A DNA stretch of 50,335 nucleotides from an uncultured Verrucomicrobia subdivision 3 bacterium (GTDB lineage: Bacteria > Verrucomicrobiota > Verrucomicrobiia > Limisphaerales > UBA11358), in the NCBI GenBank assembly GCA_903889895.1, contig CAISYZ010000086.1, positions 1 through 50,335 on the forward strand, read 5' to 3'. Position numbers and translations under genes: made by a program. Below are positions 26,327 through 33,904 of the stretch, one piece after another. Numbering within the stretch: position 1 is the first letter of the stretch; the number at the start of each line of letters is the position of its first letter. The notes beneath the pieces were generated by a model that saw nothing but the letters and a program-made list of their open reading frames with translations, was not told where the DNA came from and did no database searches.

Positions 26327-28110
26327 GCAGTATTGCGGATGAGGATCAAGGTCTGGTCATCGGTGAGCGGCGCGTTGCCACAATAATCAGCGATGCGCCC
26401 GAGCAGAAAATGCCGCGCCGCGTGAGTGTCCGTGGTCTGCGCCCCGGCACGGGCGAGTAGTTCCAGCAATCTTTTTTCTCCCAGCATTTCGCCGGCGGCG
26501 TTGCGCATTTCGCTCAAACCATCAGTATAAAGCAGCGCAGCAGATCCGGGCGGCAGCACCGTCGCTGTTTGATAATATTTTGCCGAAACTTCAATGCCCA
26601 GCGGAAATCCTGATTGGCCAATGGCACTCGCTTCAGCCTTGCTCGGCTGCCAAAATAATAACGGACAATGACCGGCACTGGCGGAAACCAATTTTGCTCC
26701 GCGTGAATCGAGATAAACTACCTGCGCCGTCGCGAACATGTCCACGCGCGATAAATCGGGATACAGCGTGCGGTTCGCCGCCTCCAGCAATTCCGCCGGC
26801 TGCGAGAACAATTGCGGCATCGAGCGGATGGTGCTGCGCAACACCGCCGCGAAGAGTGCCGCCGGCACGCCCTTGCCCATCACATCGGCTATGACCAGCA
26901 ACACCGCGCCGTCGCCGGCCGGAATCAGATCATAAAAATCGCCACCAACCTGCAGCGCGCTCTGGCACGCCACTGATAATTCCAGCGGCAGGCAGGCGGG
27001 AACGCTTTCCGGCAGCAGGGAACGCTGAATGTCGGCGGCAATCTGCAATTCCCGTCGCGTGACGCGCGTGGCGGTGCGCTCGTCGAGAAGGCGGGCATTG
27101 ACAATTTGAATCGCCAGAAAATCAATGAAAGTGTGGAGCAGATTTACCTGGGCGGCGGTGAATGGCTTTTCCGCCGCGAACCGGCCCAGCGCAGCGGTGC
27201 CGACCAGCTGGTTCGCTACGAAGAAGGCATGGCAAATGCCGTTGCCCACAGGCATGACAGCATAGAGTGGATCATACTTGTCCAACGGCTCATCCGGATC
27301 AAACCAGATGTCCTGCCGGTTTCGCGCCGCACCAATTTCAACAGACGGTTTATTTTCCACAAGGGCTACCGGCGGTAAAATGGCCGGCGCATGATCCGGC
27401 AAAACCAGCAGCGTCTCCAATTTCTTTCCATCGGTGGACAACAAACGCAGCACCGCGCAGTCTGCCTCCGCGATCTGCATCAAATCGCGGAGCAGCCGCT
27501 GGGAAAAATCTTTTACATCGGTGTGTGCACCCAATTCTGCGCTGTAGCGGAACATCGCCACGAGACTTTCATAGCTCGACGCCAGCTCGGCGGTCATGTC
27601 GTTCAATGCTGCCTCGGCCTCGGCCAGCTTCGCTTGGAGCCGGCCGGAATCCGGCACCAGTTCTTTTTCCACCTTCGCCCGGGCGCGCTGCAAAACCATG
27701 ACATTCTGATGCGAATTGCGCAGGTAGGCGACATTGTCGGTCAGCGATTTGATGAGAAACAGGCCACGACCATTTTCAGATTCGACATCGGGCAAATCAA
27801 TTTCCTCCGGCCACTCAAAGCCTGCTGTGTGATCGGTGATACGCGCCTCAACATCACGTTCACCGGCAGATATCTCAATCACCACCGGTAAATTACGCTT
27901 CTCGGCAGGAACGTATTTCACCGCGTTGTTCGCAGCCTCGACCAGCGCCAGCTCCCAGCCGCCGAGTTCGGCTTCGGAAAGTCCTTTTTCCGCAAGCCAG
28001 TCCCGCACTTGCAACGTGGCACTGCGGACGGCGGAAAATTCACACGGCGATTCCAACCGGAGCGAACTCCGAAAATCACGGCGCAGGGCGCTGGTAGCGT
28101 TGGCGTTCAC
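26323..28110 (-). CDS. RsbW-like ATPase - GAF - SpoIIE phosphatase fusion
   Basis: A 595-residue partner-switching protein with both opposing activities in one chain. Residues 20-142 form an HATPase domain of anti-sigma-factor kinase type (N-box ELALVEAANNAVKY 53-66, G1 DHTAGF 93-98, G2 ENGRGLFLIKSL 112-123). A coiled linker (about 145-185) is followed by a GAF domain (about 195-345) and a PP2C/SpoIIE phosphatase (355-595) with metal residues in VGGDFYD (388-394), IADVMGKG, YTDGLSE and PLTDDQT. RsbW kinases phosphorylate STAS proteins, SpoIIE dephosphorylates them. The start is GTG at 28110, overlapping the STAS gene stop as GTGA. Its likely substrates are the two STAS proteins just upstream and possibly the STAS-tailed GT26. 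Confidence 0.92.
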   Translation of the reverse strand: MNANATSALRRDFRSSLRLESPCEFSAVRSATLQVRDWLAEKGLSEAELGGWELALVEAANNAVKYVPAEKRNLPVVIEISAGERDVEARITDHTAGFEWPEEIDLPDVESENGRGLFLIKSLTDNVAYLRNSHQNVMVLQRARAKVEKELVPDSGRLQAKLAEAEAALNDMTAELASSYESLVAMFRYSAELGAHTDVKDFSQRLLRDLMQIAEADCAVLRLLSTDGKKLETLLVLPDHAPAILPPVALVENKPSVEIGAARNRQDIWFDPDEPLDKYDPLYAVMPVGNGICHAFFVANQLVGTAALGRFAAEKPFTAAQVNLLHTFIDFLAIQIVNARLLDERTATRVTRRELQIAADIQRSLLPESVPACLPLELSVACQSALQVGGDFYDLIPAGDGAVLLVIADVMGKGVPAALFAAVLRSTIRSMPQLFSQPAELLEAANRTLYPDLSRVDMFATAQVVYLDSRGAKLVSASAGHCPLLFWQPSKAEASAIGQSGFPLGIEVSAKYYQTATVLPPGSAALLYTDGLSEMRNAAGEMLGEKRLLELLARAGAQTTDTHAARHFLLGRIADYCGNAPLTDDQTLILIRNTA

Positions 28111-28406
28111 GGCGTGATCTCAAAAATTTCGTCGAAATGCAGCAGCCGGAGCAACTGGCGCACGACCGGCAGCGGTTCGCGCAGGCGCAGCTTGCCGGCG
28201 CGCGGGGCCAGCCATTTGTGGATGCTAATCAAGGCTCCCAGTCCGTCGCTGTCAATAAAGCGAATCAGCGCGCAATCCACTTCCACCAGTTGGCAAGACT
28301 CGTTCAGGTGCAGCTTGAGCATTTGCTTGAACTCCGTGCAATTGCTCGCGCCTAGCCGGTCAAGGCCGGTGACGCGCATGCGGTCATGGTCAACCACGAT
28401 GTTCAT
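28107..28406 (-). CDS. STAS-domain protein (anti-sigma-factor antagonist-like), variant DSDG loop
   Basis: A 99-residue stand-alone STAS domain. The phospho-acceptor loop reads FIDSDGLGALI: the first Ser is kept but the next position is Asp where SpoIIAA/RsbV have Ser or Thr, so this copy may be permanently phospho-like or differently regulated. ATG at 28406 overlaps the stop of the previous STAS gene in TGATG; a TTG 3 bases earlier is unlikely. Function in the locus: partner of the RsbW-like domain. Confidence 0.88.
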   Translation of the reverse strand: MNIVVDHDRMRVTGLDRLGASNCTEFKQMLKLHLNESCQLVEVDCALIRFIDSDGLGALISIHKWLAPRAGKLRLREPLPVVRQLLRLLHFDEIFEITP

Positions 28407-28708
28407 CAAGCAACGATTTCAAAAACGCGGTGCAGCCGCGTCAGTTCCAAAATCTGCTGGATGTTGGAAGCGGGTTTGATGAGCCGAACCGTGCCGTTGC
28501 GCGAACGTAGCGTCTTATGCAGCGAGATCAGCGTTCCGAAACCGCTGCTGTCGAGGAAGCTCAACGTCGAAAGGTCGAGATCCAGATAGAGGCAGCCAGC
28601 CGGCAGCGCGGCACGGATTTCGTCACGCACCTGCGCGGCGTTAGCAGCGACCAGTTCCTGCAGACCGGTCACCACGGAGGTTTGGGAGTCTTTGTGTTGG
28701 ATGTTCAT
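28406..28708 (-). CDS. STAS-domain protein (anti-sigma-factor antagonist-like), canonical DSSG loop
   Basis: A 100-residue stand-alone STAS domain with the canonical loop FLDSSGFGTLI. It would cycle between phosphorylated and unphosphorylated states under the RsbW-like and SpoIIE domains encoded two genes on. The frame extends to a GTG at 28765, which would overlap the upstream gene by 37 bases; the ATG at 28708 gives a compact domain and a 20-base spacer, so it is preferred. Confidence 0.9.
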   Translation of the reverse strand: MNIQHKDSQTSVVTGLQELVAANAAQVRDEIRAALPAGCLYLDLDLSTLSFLDSSGFGTLISLHKTLRSRNGTVRLIKPASNIQQILELTRLHRVFEIVA

Positions 28709-28728
28709 TGTTCTGATTCTATTTCGGT

Positions 28729-29955
28729 TCAGTGGTTTTGGGAAGAGCGCAAAATTGCCTTCCACAAAATTTCCCGGTCAAGCCGCGCACCAGCGCGCAC
28801 CGCGTAAAAACTGGAATGCGCCCGCGCCTCGTCGTCAAATTTTTCGCCGCCGCCAAACGTATCGGCCAGCGAAAAAAATCCGACGGGCGCTGCGAGCCAG
28901 AGCTGCTCGAATTCCGTTTCCAGTTGCTGCGCCTGCTCGCGCGTTAGCGGACGATTGCCGACCCAGGTAAAATCGCCATGCGTCACGCTCCAAAGCTGTG
29001 GCCAGCGCCGCCATTGACCACGAAAACAATCCAATTCGAAATAATCCATCTCGCGCAGCGACGCCGTGCCGATCACAGCGGTCGGAATCACCGCGCGCTT
29101 TTTTACGAACAGATTTTTTGCGCCGCGATTCTTCAGCCACGCCAGCAACAGCACTGGACTGGTCAAAATCAAAAGCAGCAACGCCAAAAGTTGGCCATAC
29201 CAAGGGCTGCTCCGACGGAAACCTTGGCCGCCCTGCAAATCACCGAGCAAAAAAGTGTCCACGATTTCCGCGAATGAGCCGGTTGCGTGGTTCAGCAAGC
29301 CATCCGCCCACGCGAGCGAATTTTTCACCTGCGTCATGGTGCCGACATAAGTGCGCGCTCCAATCCACGCGGCCGAAATTTCCGCATGACTGTCCACCAT
29401 TGCCGCATCCTCGATAAAAGCATCCGGCCCGACAACCGCACCGTCGCGCACCCAGACATTTTCACCGATCCAGCACGGCGCGACGAGTTTCGCGGATGAA
29501 TCAATTTTGCAGCGCAAGCCGGCCCAGATTTCCGGCGCGATTTCTCGCGCGCCAACGCGCGCCTTGCCAGCCTGCGGCAGCCACGCTTTCAACGCGGCAA
29601 AAAATCCGGCGTAGTTCTCGAACAGCGGTTGCTCCGGCAATGCCGGCAGCCGGTCGGCCACCAAAACCATTTCCAAATCGAACCGCTTTTTTGCCTCAAC
29701 CACGGATATTTCACGTGCTTCGGCCAGCACTTCGAGTTTTAAGCCCCAGCGTTCGCCTCGCCCAACAGCCGCGCGAATCTGATCGGGACGATCGGACGCC
29801 AGAATAATTATTTCCTTTGCGCCACGTTCCGCCAACGCCGTGAGCCAGTGCGCCAATAAAGTCGGCCCCAACACCGGCACGAGCGCGAGCGGCGTCTTCC
29901 GCGCAAGGAAGGTTACTTCGAGGCGGCGGTCGGGACAGATGACGACAGCTTTCAT
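28729..29955 (-). CDS. sugar-nucleotidyltransferase-like domain fused to degenerate phosphoglycosyl-transferase-like domain
   Basis: A 408-residue protein. Residues 1-110 resemble a sugar nucleotidyltransferase (MKAVVICPD start, later LVPVLGPTLLAHWL) but lack the GXGTR pyrophosphorylase loop. Residues 135-235 contain short hexapeptide-like repeats (IGENVWV, VVGPDAFI, IGARTYVGT), consistent with a left-handed beta-helix. A hydrophobic hairpin (about 255-274) and a C-terminal part follow that align with the neighbouring phosphoglycosyl transferase: PQLWSVTHGD then VGNRPLT matches PQFWNVLKGE then VGPRPP. Where the true enzyme has the catalytic Asp-Glu dyad, this one has Arg-Arg (316-317). It therefore looks like a pseudoenzyme, perhaps a scaffold or regulator of initiation. 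ATGA overlap with the transferase gene; a 20-residue longer frame is rejected. Confidence 0.75.
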   Translation of the reverse strand: MKAVVICPDRRLEVTFLARKTPLALVPVLGPTLLAHWLTALAERGAKEIIILASDRPDQIRAAVGRGERWGLKLEVLAEAREISVVEAKKRFDLEMVLVADRLPALPEQPLFENYAGFFAALKAWLPQAGKARVGAREIAPEIWAGLRCKIDSSAKLVAPCWIGENVWVRDGAVVGPDAFIEDAAMVDSHAEISAAWIGARTYVGTMTQVKNSLAWADGLLNHATGSFAEIVDTFLLGDLQGGQGFRRSSPWYGQLLALLLLILTSPVLLLAWLKNRGAKNLFVKKRAVIPTAVIGTASLREMDYFELDCFRGQWRRWPQLWSVTHGDFTWVGNRPLTREQAQQLETEFEQLWLAAPVGFFSLADTFGGGEKFDDEARAHSSFYAVRAGARLDREILWKAILRSSQNH

Positions 29956-30704
29956 GCGCCTTTGCCGAATAAAATTGCCGGAACGGTCTTCACCAAGAGC
30001 CACAAATCTTTCCAAAACGATTGGCTCTCGATATAGCGCACGTCCAAATCTACCTGCTCCTCAAAATCAATCGAGTTGCGGTCACCGATTTCAAACAGGC
30101 CGCCTTCGCGCTCGCCGACTTGCCAGAGACAAGTGATGCCGGGCTTGACGTTGAAACGGCGGCGATGGCGCTGTTCGTAAAGTTCCACTTCGCGGCGAAT
30201 CGGCGGACGTGGACCGACGATAGACATTTCGCCTTTTAACACGTTCCAAAATTGCGGCAGTTCGTCGAGCGAAGTTTTGCGGATGATTTTTCCAATCTTC
30301 GTGATGCGCGGATCATCCTTCATCTTGAAGGTGATGCCTTCTTTCTTTTCATTTTTGGCGAGCAAATCTTTCAATTTCGCCTCGGCGTCCACGCACATGG
30401 AACGATATTTCAACATCCCGAATTCGCGACCGTTCAAACCGTAGCGTGTCTGCCGAAAAAAAATCGGTCCGCCGTCCAGCTTCACGGCAACACCGATAAA
30501 AATGAAAACCGGCGACAACATGACCATCGCGATGAGGCTGATGAAGATGTCGAAGACGCGCTTGAGGAAATGTGCGAAACCGGTGGTGAAATTCCACGCC
30601 ACTCGCTTCCATTTGACGTAGAAATTCAGCCGCGCACGCCCCCACGGCGTCTGCGCCGTGAGCAGGCGGGCGGCCATCCGGTCACGAATTTCCGATTCGT
30701 TCAT
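29952..30704 (-). CDS. initiating phosphoglycosyl transferase (WcaJ/WbaP-like sugar transferase)
   Basis: A 250-residue monotopic phosphoglycosyl transferase that puts the first sugar-1-phosphate on undecaprenyl phosphate. A re-entrant membrane helix lies at about 48-75 with the conserved Ser-Pro break (LSPVF); the catalytic Asp147-Glu148 dyad is in KTSLDELPQFWNVL; GEMSIVGPRPP, KPGITCLWQV and a C-terminal amphipathic helix complete the family pattern. It lacks the extra N-terminal TM bundle of WbaP. It is 3 bases after the uridine-kinase-like gene and starts polysaccharide assembly for this locus. Confidence 0.95.
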   Translation of the reverse strand: MNESEIRDRMAARLLTAQTPWGRARLNFYVKWKRVAWNFTTGFAHFLKRVFDIFISLIAMVMLSPVFIFIGVAVKLDGGPIFFRQTRYGLNGREFGMLKYRSMCVDAEAKLKDLLAKNEKKEGITFKMKDDPRITKIGKIIRKTSLDELPQFWNVLKGEMSIVGPRPPIRREVELYEQRHRRRFNVKPGITCLWQVGEREGGLFEIGDRNSIDFEEQVDLDVRYIESQSFWKDLWLLVKTVPAILFGKGA

Positions 30705-30707
30705 GGT

Positions 30708-31340
30708 TTAAGTTTTTACGGTTGCTTCCGACTGGCAAAAATAAAGCAATTTGCGCACCAACCCGTCGAATTGCGCCTCAGCAAAGGGCGAGACCACAAT
30801 TAGTTGTGCCTGTGAACGCTGCGGCTCAACAAAACGCTCATGCATCGGCTGGACGTGTTCCAAAAACTGACAACGCACTGACTCAAAACTGCGTCCGCGC
30901 TCGCGCACATCACGTTCGCTCCGGCGATAAAACCGTTCTTCCGCGCCGCAATCGACAAAAATGGAAAGCGCAAATTTTTCGCGCAGCCAGTCGTGGTGCA
31001 AGAGCCATAGCCCATCCCAAACCACCAGCGGCGGCGGCAAAAAAATACGAGGTGATTTGTTCCGTGTGTGCGTGGAAAAATCATAAACCGGCAGCCCCAG
31101 ATTTTCTCCAACGCGCATCGCACCGATCACCGCGCGGAATTTTTCCCAGTCAATGGCCGCCGGATTGTCAAAATTCACCACCTCACGTTCCGCCAGCGGC
31201 AGCTGCGACAGGTCACGGTAGAAATCGTCAAGGCTCAACCGCTCCGCACGTGGCGCGAGCGCGGCGGCCAGTTTTTCCGCCAGCCAGGTTTTACCCGACC
31301 CACTCCCGCCAACGACCGCGACGTGAACCGGCGATTTCAT
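30708..31340 (-). CDS. uridine kinase/phosphoribulokinase-family P-loop kinase
   Basis: A 210-residue P-loop kinase: Walker A GGSGSGKT at residues 11-18, the LSLDDFYRDL segment that binds the nucleoside/sugar in uridine kinases, and FDNPAAIDW. It could phosphorylate a nucleoside to supply NTPs or a sugar; the exact substrate is open because the family is broad. ATGA overlap with the glycosyltransferase upstream and 3 bases from the initiating transferase suggest it belongs functionally to polysaccharide synthesis. Confidence 0.82.
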   Translation of the reverse strand: MKSPVHVAVVGGSGSGKTWLAEKLAAALAPRAERLSLDDFYRDLSQLPLAEREVVNFDNPAAIDWEKFRAVIGAMRVGENLGLPVYDFSTHTRNKSPRIFLPPPLVVWDGLWLLHHDWLREKFALSIFVDCGAEERFYRRSERDVRERGRSFESVRCQFLEHVQPMHERFVEPQRSQAQLIVVSPFAEAQFDGLVRKLLYFCQSEATVKT

Positions 31341-32530
31341 TTTTTGTTTTTCTCGGCGATGACGCGCGCAAACATCTTTTCAAGATCGCCGACGTAAGTT
31401 TCAAAATCGTAGCGCTCGCTGACGAGTCTCAGCCCGGCCTCGCCGAGTTTTTTCGCGAGAGGCTTGTCGGTTAATAGCTGATCAATACGCGCAGCAAATT
31501 TTGAGCGGTCCATCCACGGCACGAGAAATCCGTTCTGACCGTCGAACAACCAATCTTTGATGCCTCCAGCATCAAACGCCACAACTGGCAGTGCGTAGCG
31601 CATAACTTCCAGGCCAATGGTAGCAATCGGTTCTGGCCACAGCGAACTCAAGGCGACGACGCTGCATTCGCGGTAGTAGCCTTTCAATTCATCCTGCGGA
31701 ATAAATCCTTTGAAGTGAACGCGATCAGCCAGACCGAGCTTTTGGGAAAGCTCCTCACAGAACGCCTTATGGTTTCCGTCACCTAGGATAATGCATTCAA
31801 ATTTTGCTTTCACCTGTGCGAGCGCTTCCAGCAACACGTCAACACCTTTGCCGCGAATGATTTGGCCAGCGTAGATGATGAGGTTGCGGTCGCTAAAACT
31901 GCTGCGCAAATCCGGATCGCCCATGCGCGGCACGGGCGCGTGAATTTCGATCCGCTTCGCGTCAAAGCCGTTGTTCAACAATTCGTCGCGCATGTAAGTC
32001 GTGACCACAACCATGCGGTCAAACCGGCGATTGAGAGCGATCTCATTTTTCTTTTCGGAATAGCTGACCCATTTGAGCGGAAAGCCACCGCCGGAATTTT
32101 TCACCACGGACGCAAGGCACGGAAAAACACAATACGGCGATGCGGCGCGGGTGCAAATTTCGCGGGTGAAGTAATTGTATTTGTAGCTCCGCATACAATA
32201 GATGTCATGGTCGTGAACCATGCGGAGCAGCGGAACACCGCTTTCAACGAATGTTTGAATCACCGAAAGGTCGGCCATCTTGTGAACATAAACAGCATCC
32301 GGCTGGAAATCGGCGAGCGCCTTTTTAACAATGAACGCATTGTTGCCATCGCCAAGCGCGGCGCGAAACGGAAAGGTGGTTTGCCATGCGACCTCATTCT
32401 TGCCGGTGGACGGCCCATGCAAAATGCCGAGGCTGTGGCCGCGCTTGCCGAGTTCGGTCGCAGTGATGTGGGCGTTGGCCTCAGCTCCAGCCAGCGCTCC
32501 GAACCTTTCATGGACGTATAACACCTTCAT
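31337..32530 (-). CDS. glycosyltransferase family 4 (first gene of the locus)
   Basis: A 397-residue GT-B enzyme with an N-terminal GALAGAEANAHITATELGKRGH segment split over the glycine loop, and a C-terminal domain with IYAGQIIRGKGVDVLLEAL and SLWPEPIATIGLEVMRYALPVVA, the GT4 EX7E-type region. It is the promoter-proximal gene of the long minus-strand operon and divergent from the PocR/AraC regulator. Specificity unknown. Confidence 0.9.
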   Translation of the reverse strand: MKVLYVHERFGALAGAEANAHITATELGKRGHSLGILHGPSTGKNEVAWQTTFPFRAALGDGNNAFIVKKALADFQPDAVYVHKMADLSVIQTFVESGVPLLRMVHDHDIYCMRSYKYNYFTREICTRAASPYCVFPCLASVVKNSGGGFPLKWVSYSEKKNEIALNRRFDRMVVVTTYMRDELLNNGFDAKRIEIHAPVPRMGDPDLRSSFSDRNLIIYAGQIIRGKGVDVLLEALAQVKAKFECIILGDGNHKAFCEELSQKLGLADRVHFKGFIPQDELKGYYRECSVVALSSLWPEPIATIGLEVMRYALPVVAFDAGGIKDWLFDGQNGFLVPWMDRSKFAARIDQLLTDKPLAKKLGEAGLRLVSERYDFETYVGDLEKMFARVIAEKNKK

Positions 32531-32591
32531 GATATTCTAAACCGCAAATTTTCATTGCCCGCCCCGTCAACTTCCAAGTCCTTTTGATTAG

Positions 32592-32620
32592 ATTAAAACA
32601 GACTGTGTGCATCCGCTCAA
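32592..32620 (-). promoter_or_regulatory. candidate promoter of the polysaccharide operon
   Basis: On the minus strand TTGAGC (32620-32615) and TTTAAT (32597-32592) are 17 bases apart, about 60 bases upstream of the first glycosyltransferase ATG. Motif evidence only; no sigma-54 element (GG-N10-GC) with correct spacing was found in this intergenic region. Confidence 0.35.
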
Positions 32621-32700
32621 AATATCAATAAAAATTGACCGCTACTTGGCACCCATGAAGAGCCAGCGGAAGGTGCGTGGCCCCTGAACACATTTTGCCT

Positions 32701-32729
32701 TTGACACAACCAGAAGCGGCCACAATAGG
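32701..32729 (+). promoter_or_regulatory. candidate promoter of the PocR/AraC regulator
   Basis: A perfect TTGACA at 32701-32706 lies 114 bases before the ATG. The -10 is poor (AATAGG with 17-base spacing), so an activator may be needed or the true start may lie elsewhere. The rest of the divergent 290-base intergenic region shows no gene. Confidence 0.28.
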
Positions 32730-32819
32730 GGTTTCCCTTATAAGCATAACTAGTTTTCTTAGTCTTAATCAGGTTTGGCACCAATTGTCGCCAATGGCGA
32801 CTTATCCTAAATTGTCTTC

Positions 32820-33794
32820 ATGCAAACAATATTTGCTAAACCAGAAACCGGCACTGAATCGGCAGACCGGACTCCCCTCCACCCTCCCTACAGCGGCAGT
32901 CCGTCAGAAAATGGCACCAGCAACCGCGCGCTCGTTGACGCCCTAGCCAACTCGCGCACTTACCGCGAATACGAGCGCGCCTTCGGCGACATGACCGGTC
33001 TGCCCATAGCCTTGCAGCCGGTGGAAACGTGGCAACTGCCCCATCACGGCAAGCGAAATGAGAATCCGCTTTGCGCACTACTTTCCAAGAAGAGTCGCGC
33101 CTGTGCCGCCTGCCTGCAAGTGCAGGAACGCTTGTGTCGCAAGGCTGCCGTAGAGGCTGAGACGGTGGTTTGCCCGGTCGGATTGTGTGATACTGCCGTG
33201 CCGGTTCACATGAGCGAGCGGCTCATCGGCTTTCTCCAAATCGGACAGGTCTTCCGCAAAAAACCCACTGAAGCACAATTCAAAAAGGCAGTGGCATTCT
33301 GTAACAAATGGGGGCTCGATGTGAGCCATGAAGTTTTGCGCAAGGCGTTCTTTTCTGGCAAGGTAGTTTCACAAAAAGAGCATGAATCTGCCGTGAAGCT
33401 CTTATCAATTTTTGCACAGCATCTGGCAATGTTGAGCAATCAGGTTTTCATCCAGCAGGAAAACGCCGAGCCGCCGGTCATTACCAAGGCACGCGCCTAT
33501 ATCCATGAGCATCAGACCGAGGAAATCAAGCTGGGGCATGTCGCCAAAGCTGTAAACATGAGCAGTTATTACTTTTGTAAGATGTTTAAACGGGTGACGG
33601 GCATTAATTTCACTGACTACGTTGCCAGAATCCGCATCGAAAAGTCGAAAAATCTGCTCTTGAATCCGAATCTGCGCGTCAGCGAAATCGCTTTCGAAGT
33701 TGGATTCCAGTCGCTCACGCACTTCAACCGTGTGTTCAAGAAGATTCTTGGCCAGTCGCCAACCGAATATCGCGCGCAACTGCTGGCACACTAA
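32820..33794 (+). CDS. AraC-family regulator with PocR sensory domain
   Basis: A 324-residue regulator. Residues about 45-200 form a PocR domain, a PAS-like ligand/redox sensor with clustered Cys (RACAACLQVQERLC, then VVCPVGLC), suggesting a metal or small-molecule site. The C-terminal 100 residues hold two AraC helix-turn-helix motifs (IKLGHVAKAVNMSSYYFCKMF and VSEIAFEVGFQSLTHFNRVF). PocR proteins sense small hydrocarbon derivatives in propanediol systems; the ligand here is unknown. It is followed 110 bases later by a histidine kinase and a NarL regulator, so the three may share a signal. Confidence 0.9.
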   Translation: MQTIFAKPETGTESADRTPLHPPYSGSPSENGTSNRALVDALANSRTYREYERAFGDMTGLPIALQPVETWQLPHHGKRNENPLCALLSKKSRACAACLQVQERLCRKAAVEAETVVCPVGLCDTAVPVHMSERLIGFLQIGQVFRKKPTEAQFKKAVAFCNKWGLDVSHEVLRKAFFSGKVVSQKEHESAVKLLSIFAQHLAMLSNQVFIQQENAEPPVITKARAYIHEHQTEEIKLGHVAKAVNMSSYYFCKMFKRVTGINFTDYVARIRIEKSKNLLLNPNLRVSEIAFEVGFQSLTHFNRVFKKILGQSPTEYRAQLLAH

Positions 33795-33904
33795 TTTGAT
33801 TCGTGCGCCCATCCCGCACCCAGCGCAATAGCAGCGTAATTTTTGACTCGGCGTTTGGCATTGGCTTTTTTTCGCAAATTGAAGATATTCACCCCGACAG
33901 CGGG

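Noticed and set aside
32774..32792. TTTGGCAC followed by a GC as a possible sigma-54 promoter before the AraC-type gene
   Set aside because: The distance between the GG and GC elements is one base off the required spacing and the -12 box does not read TTGC.
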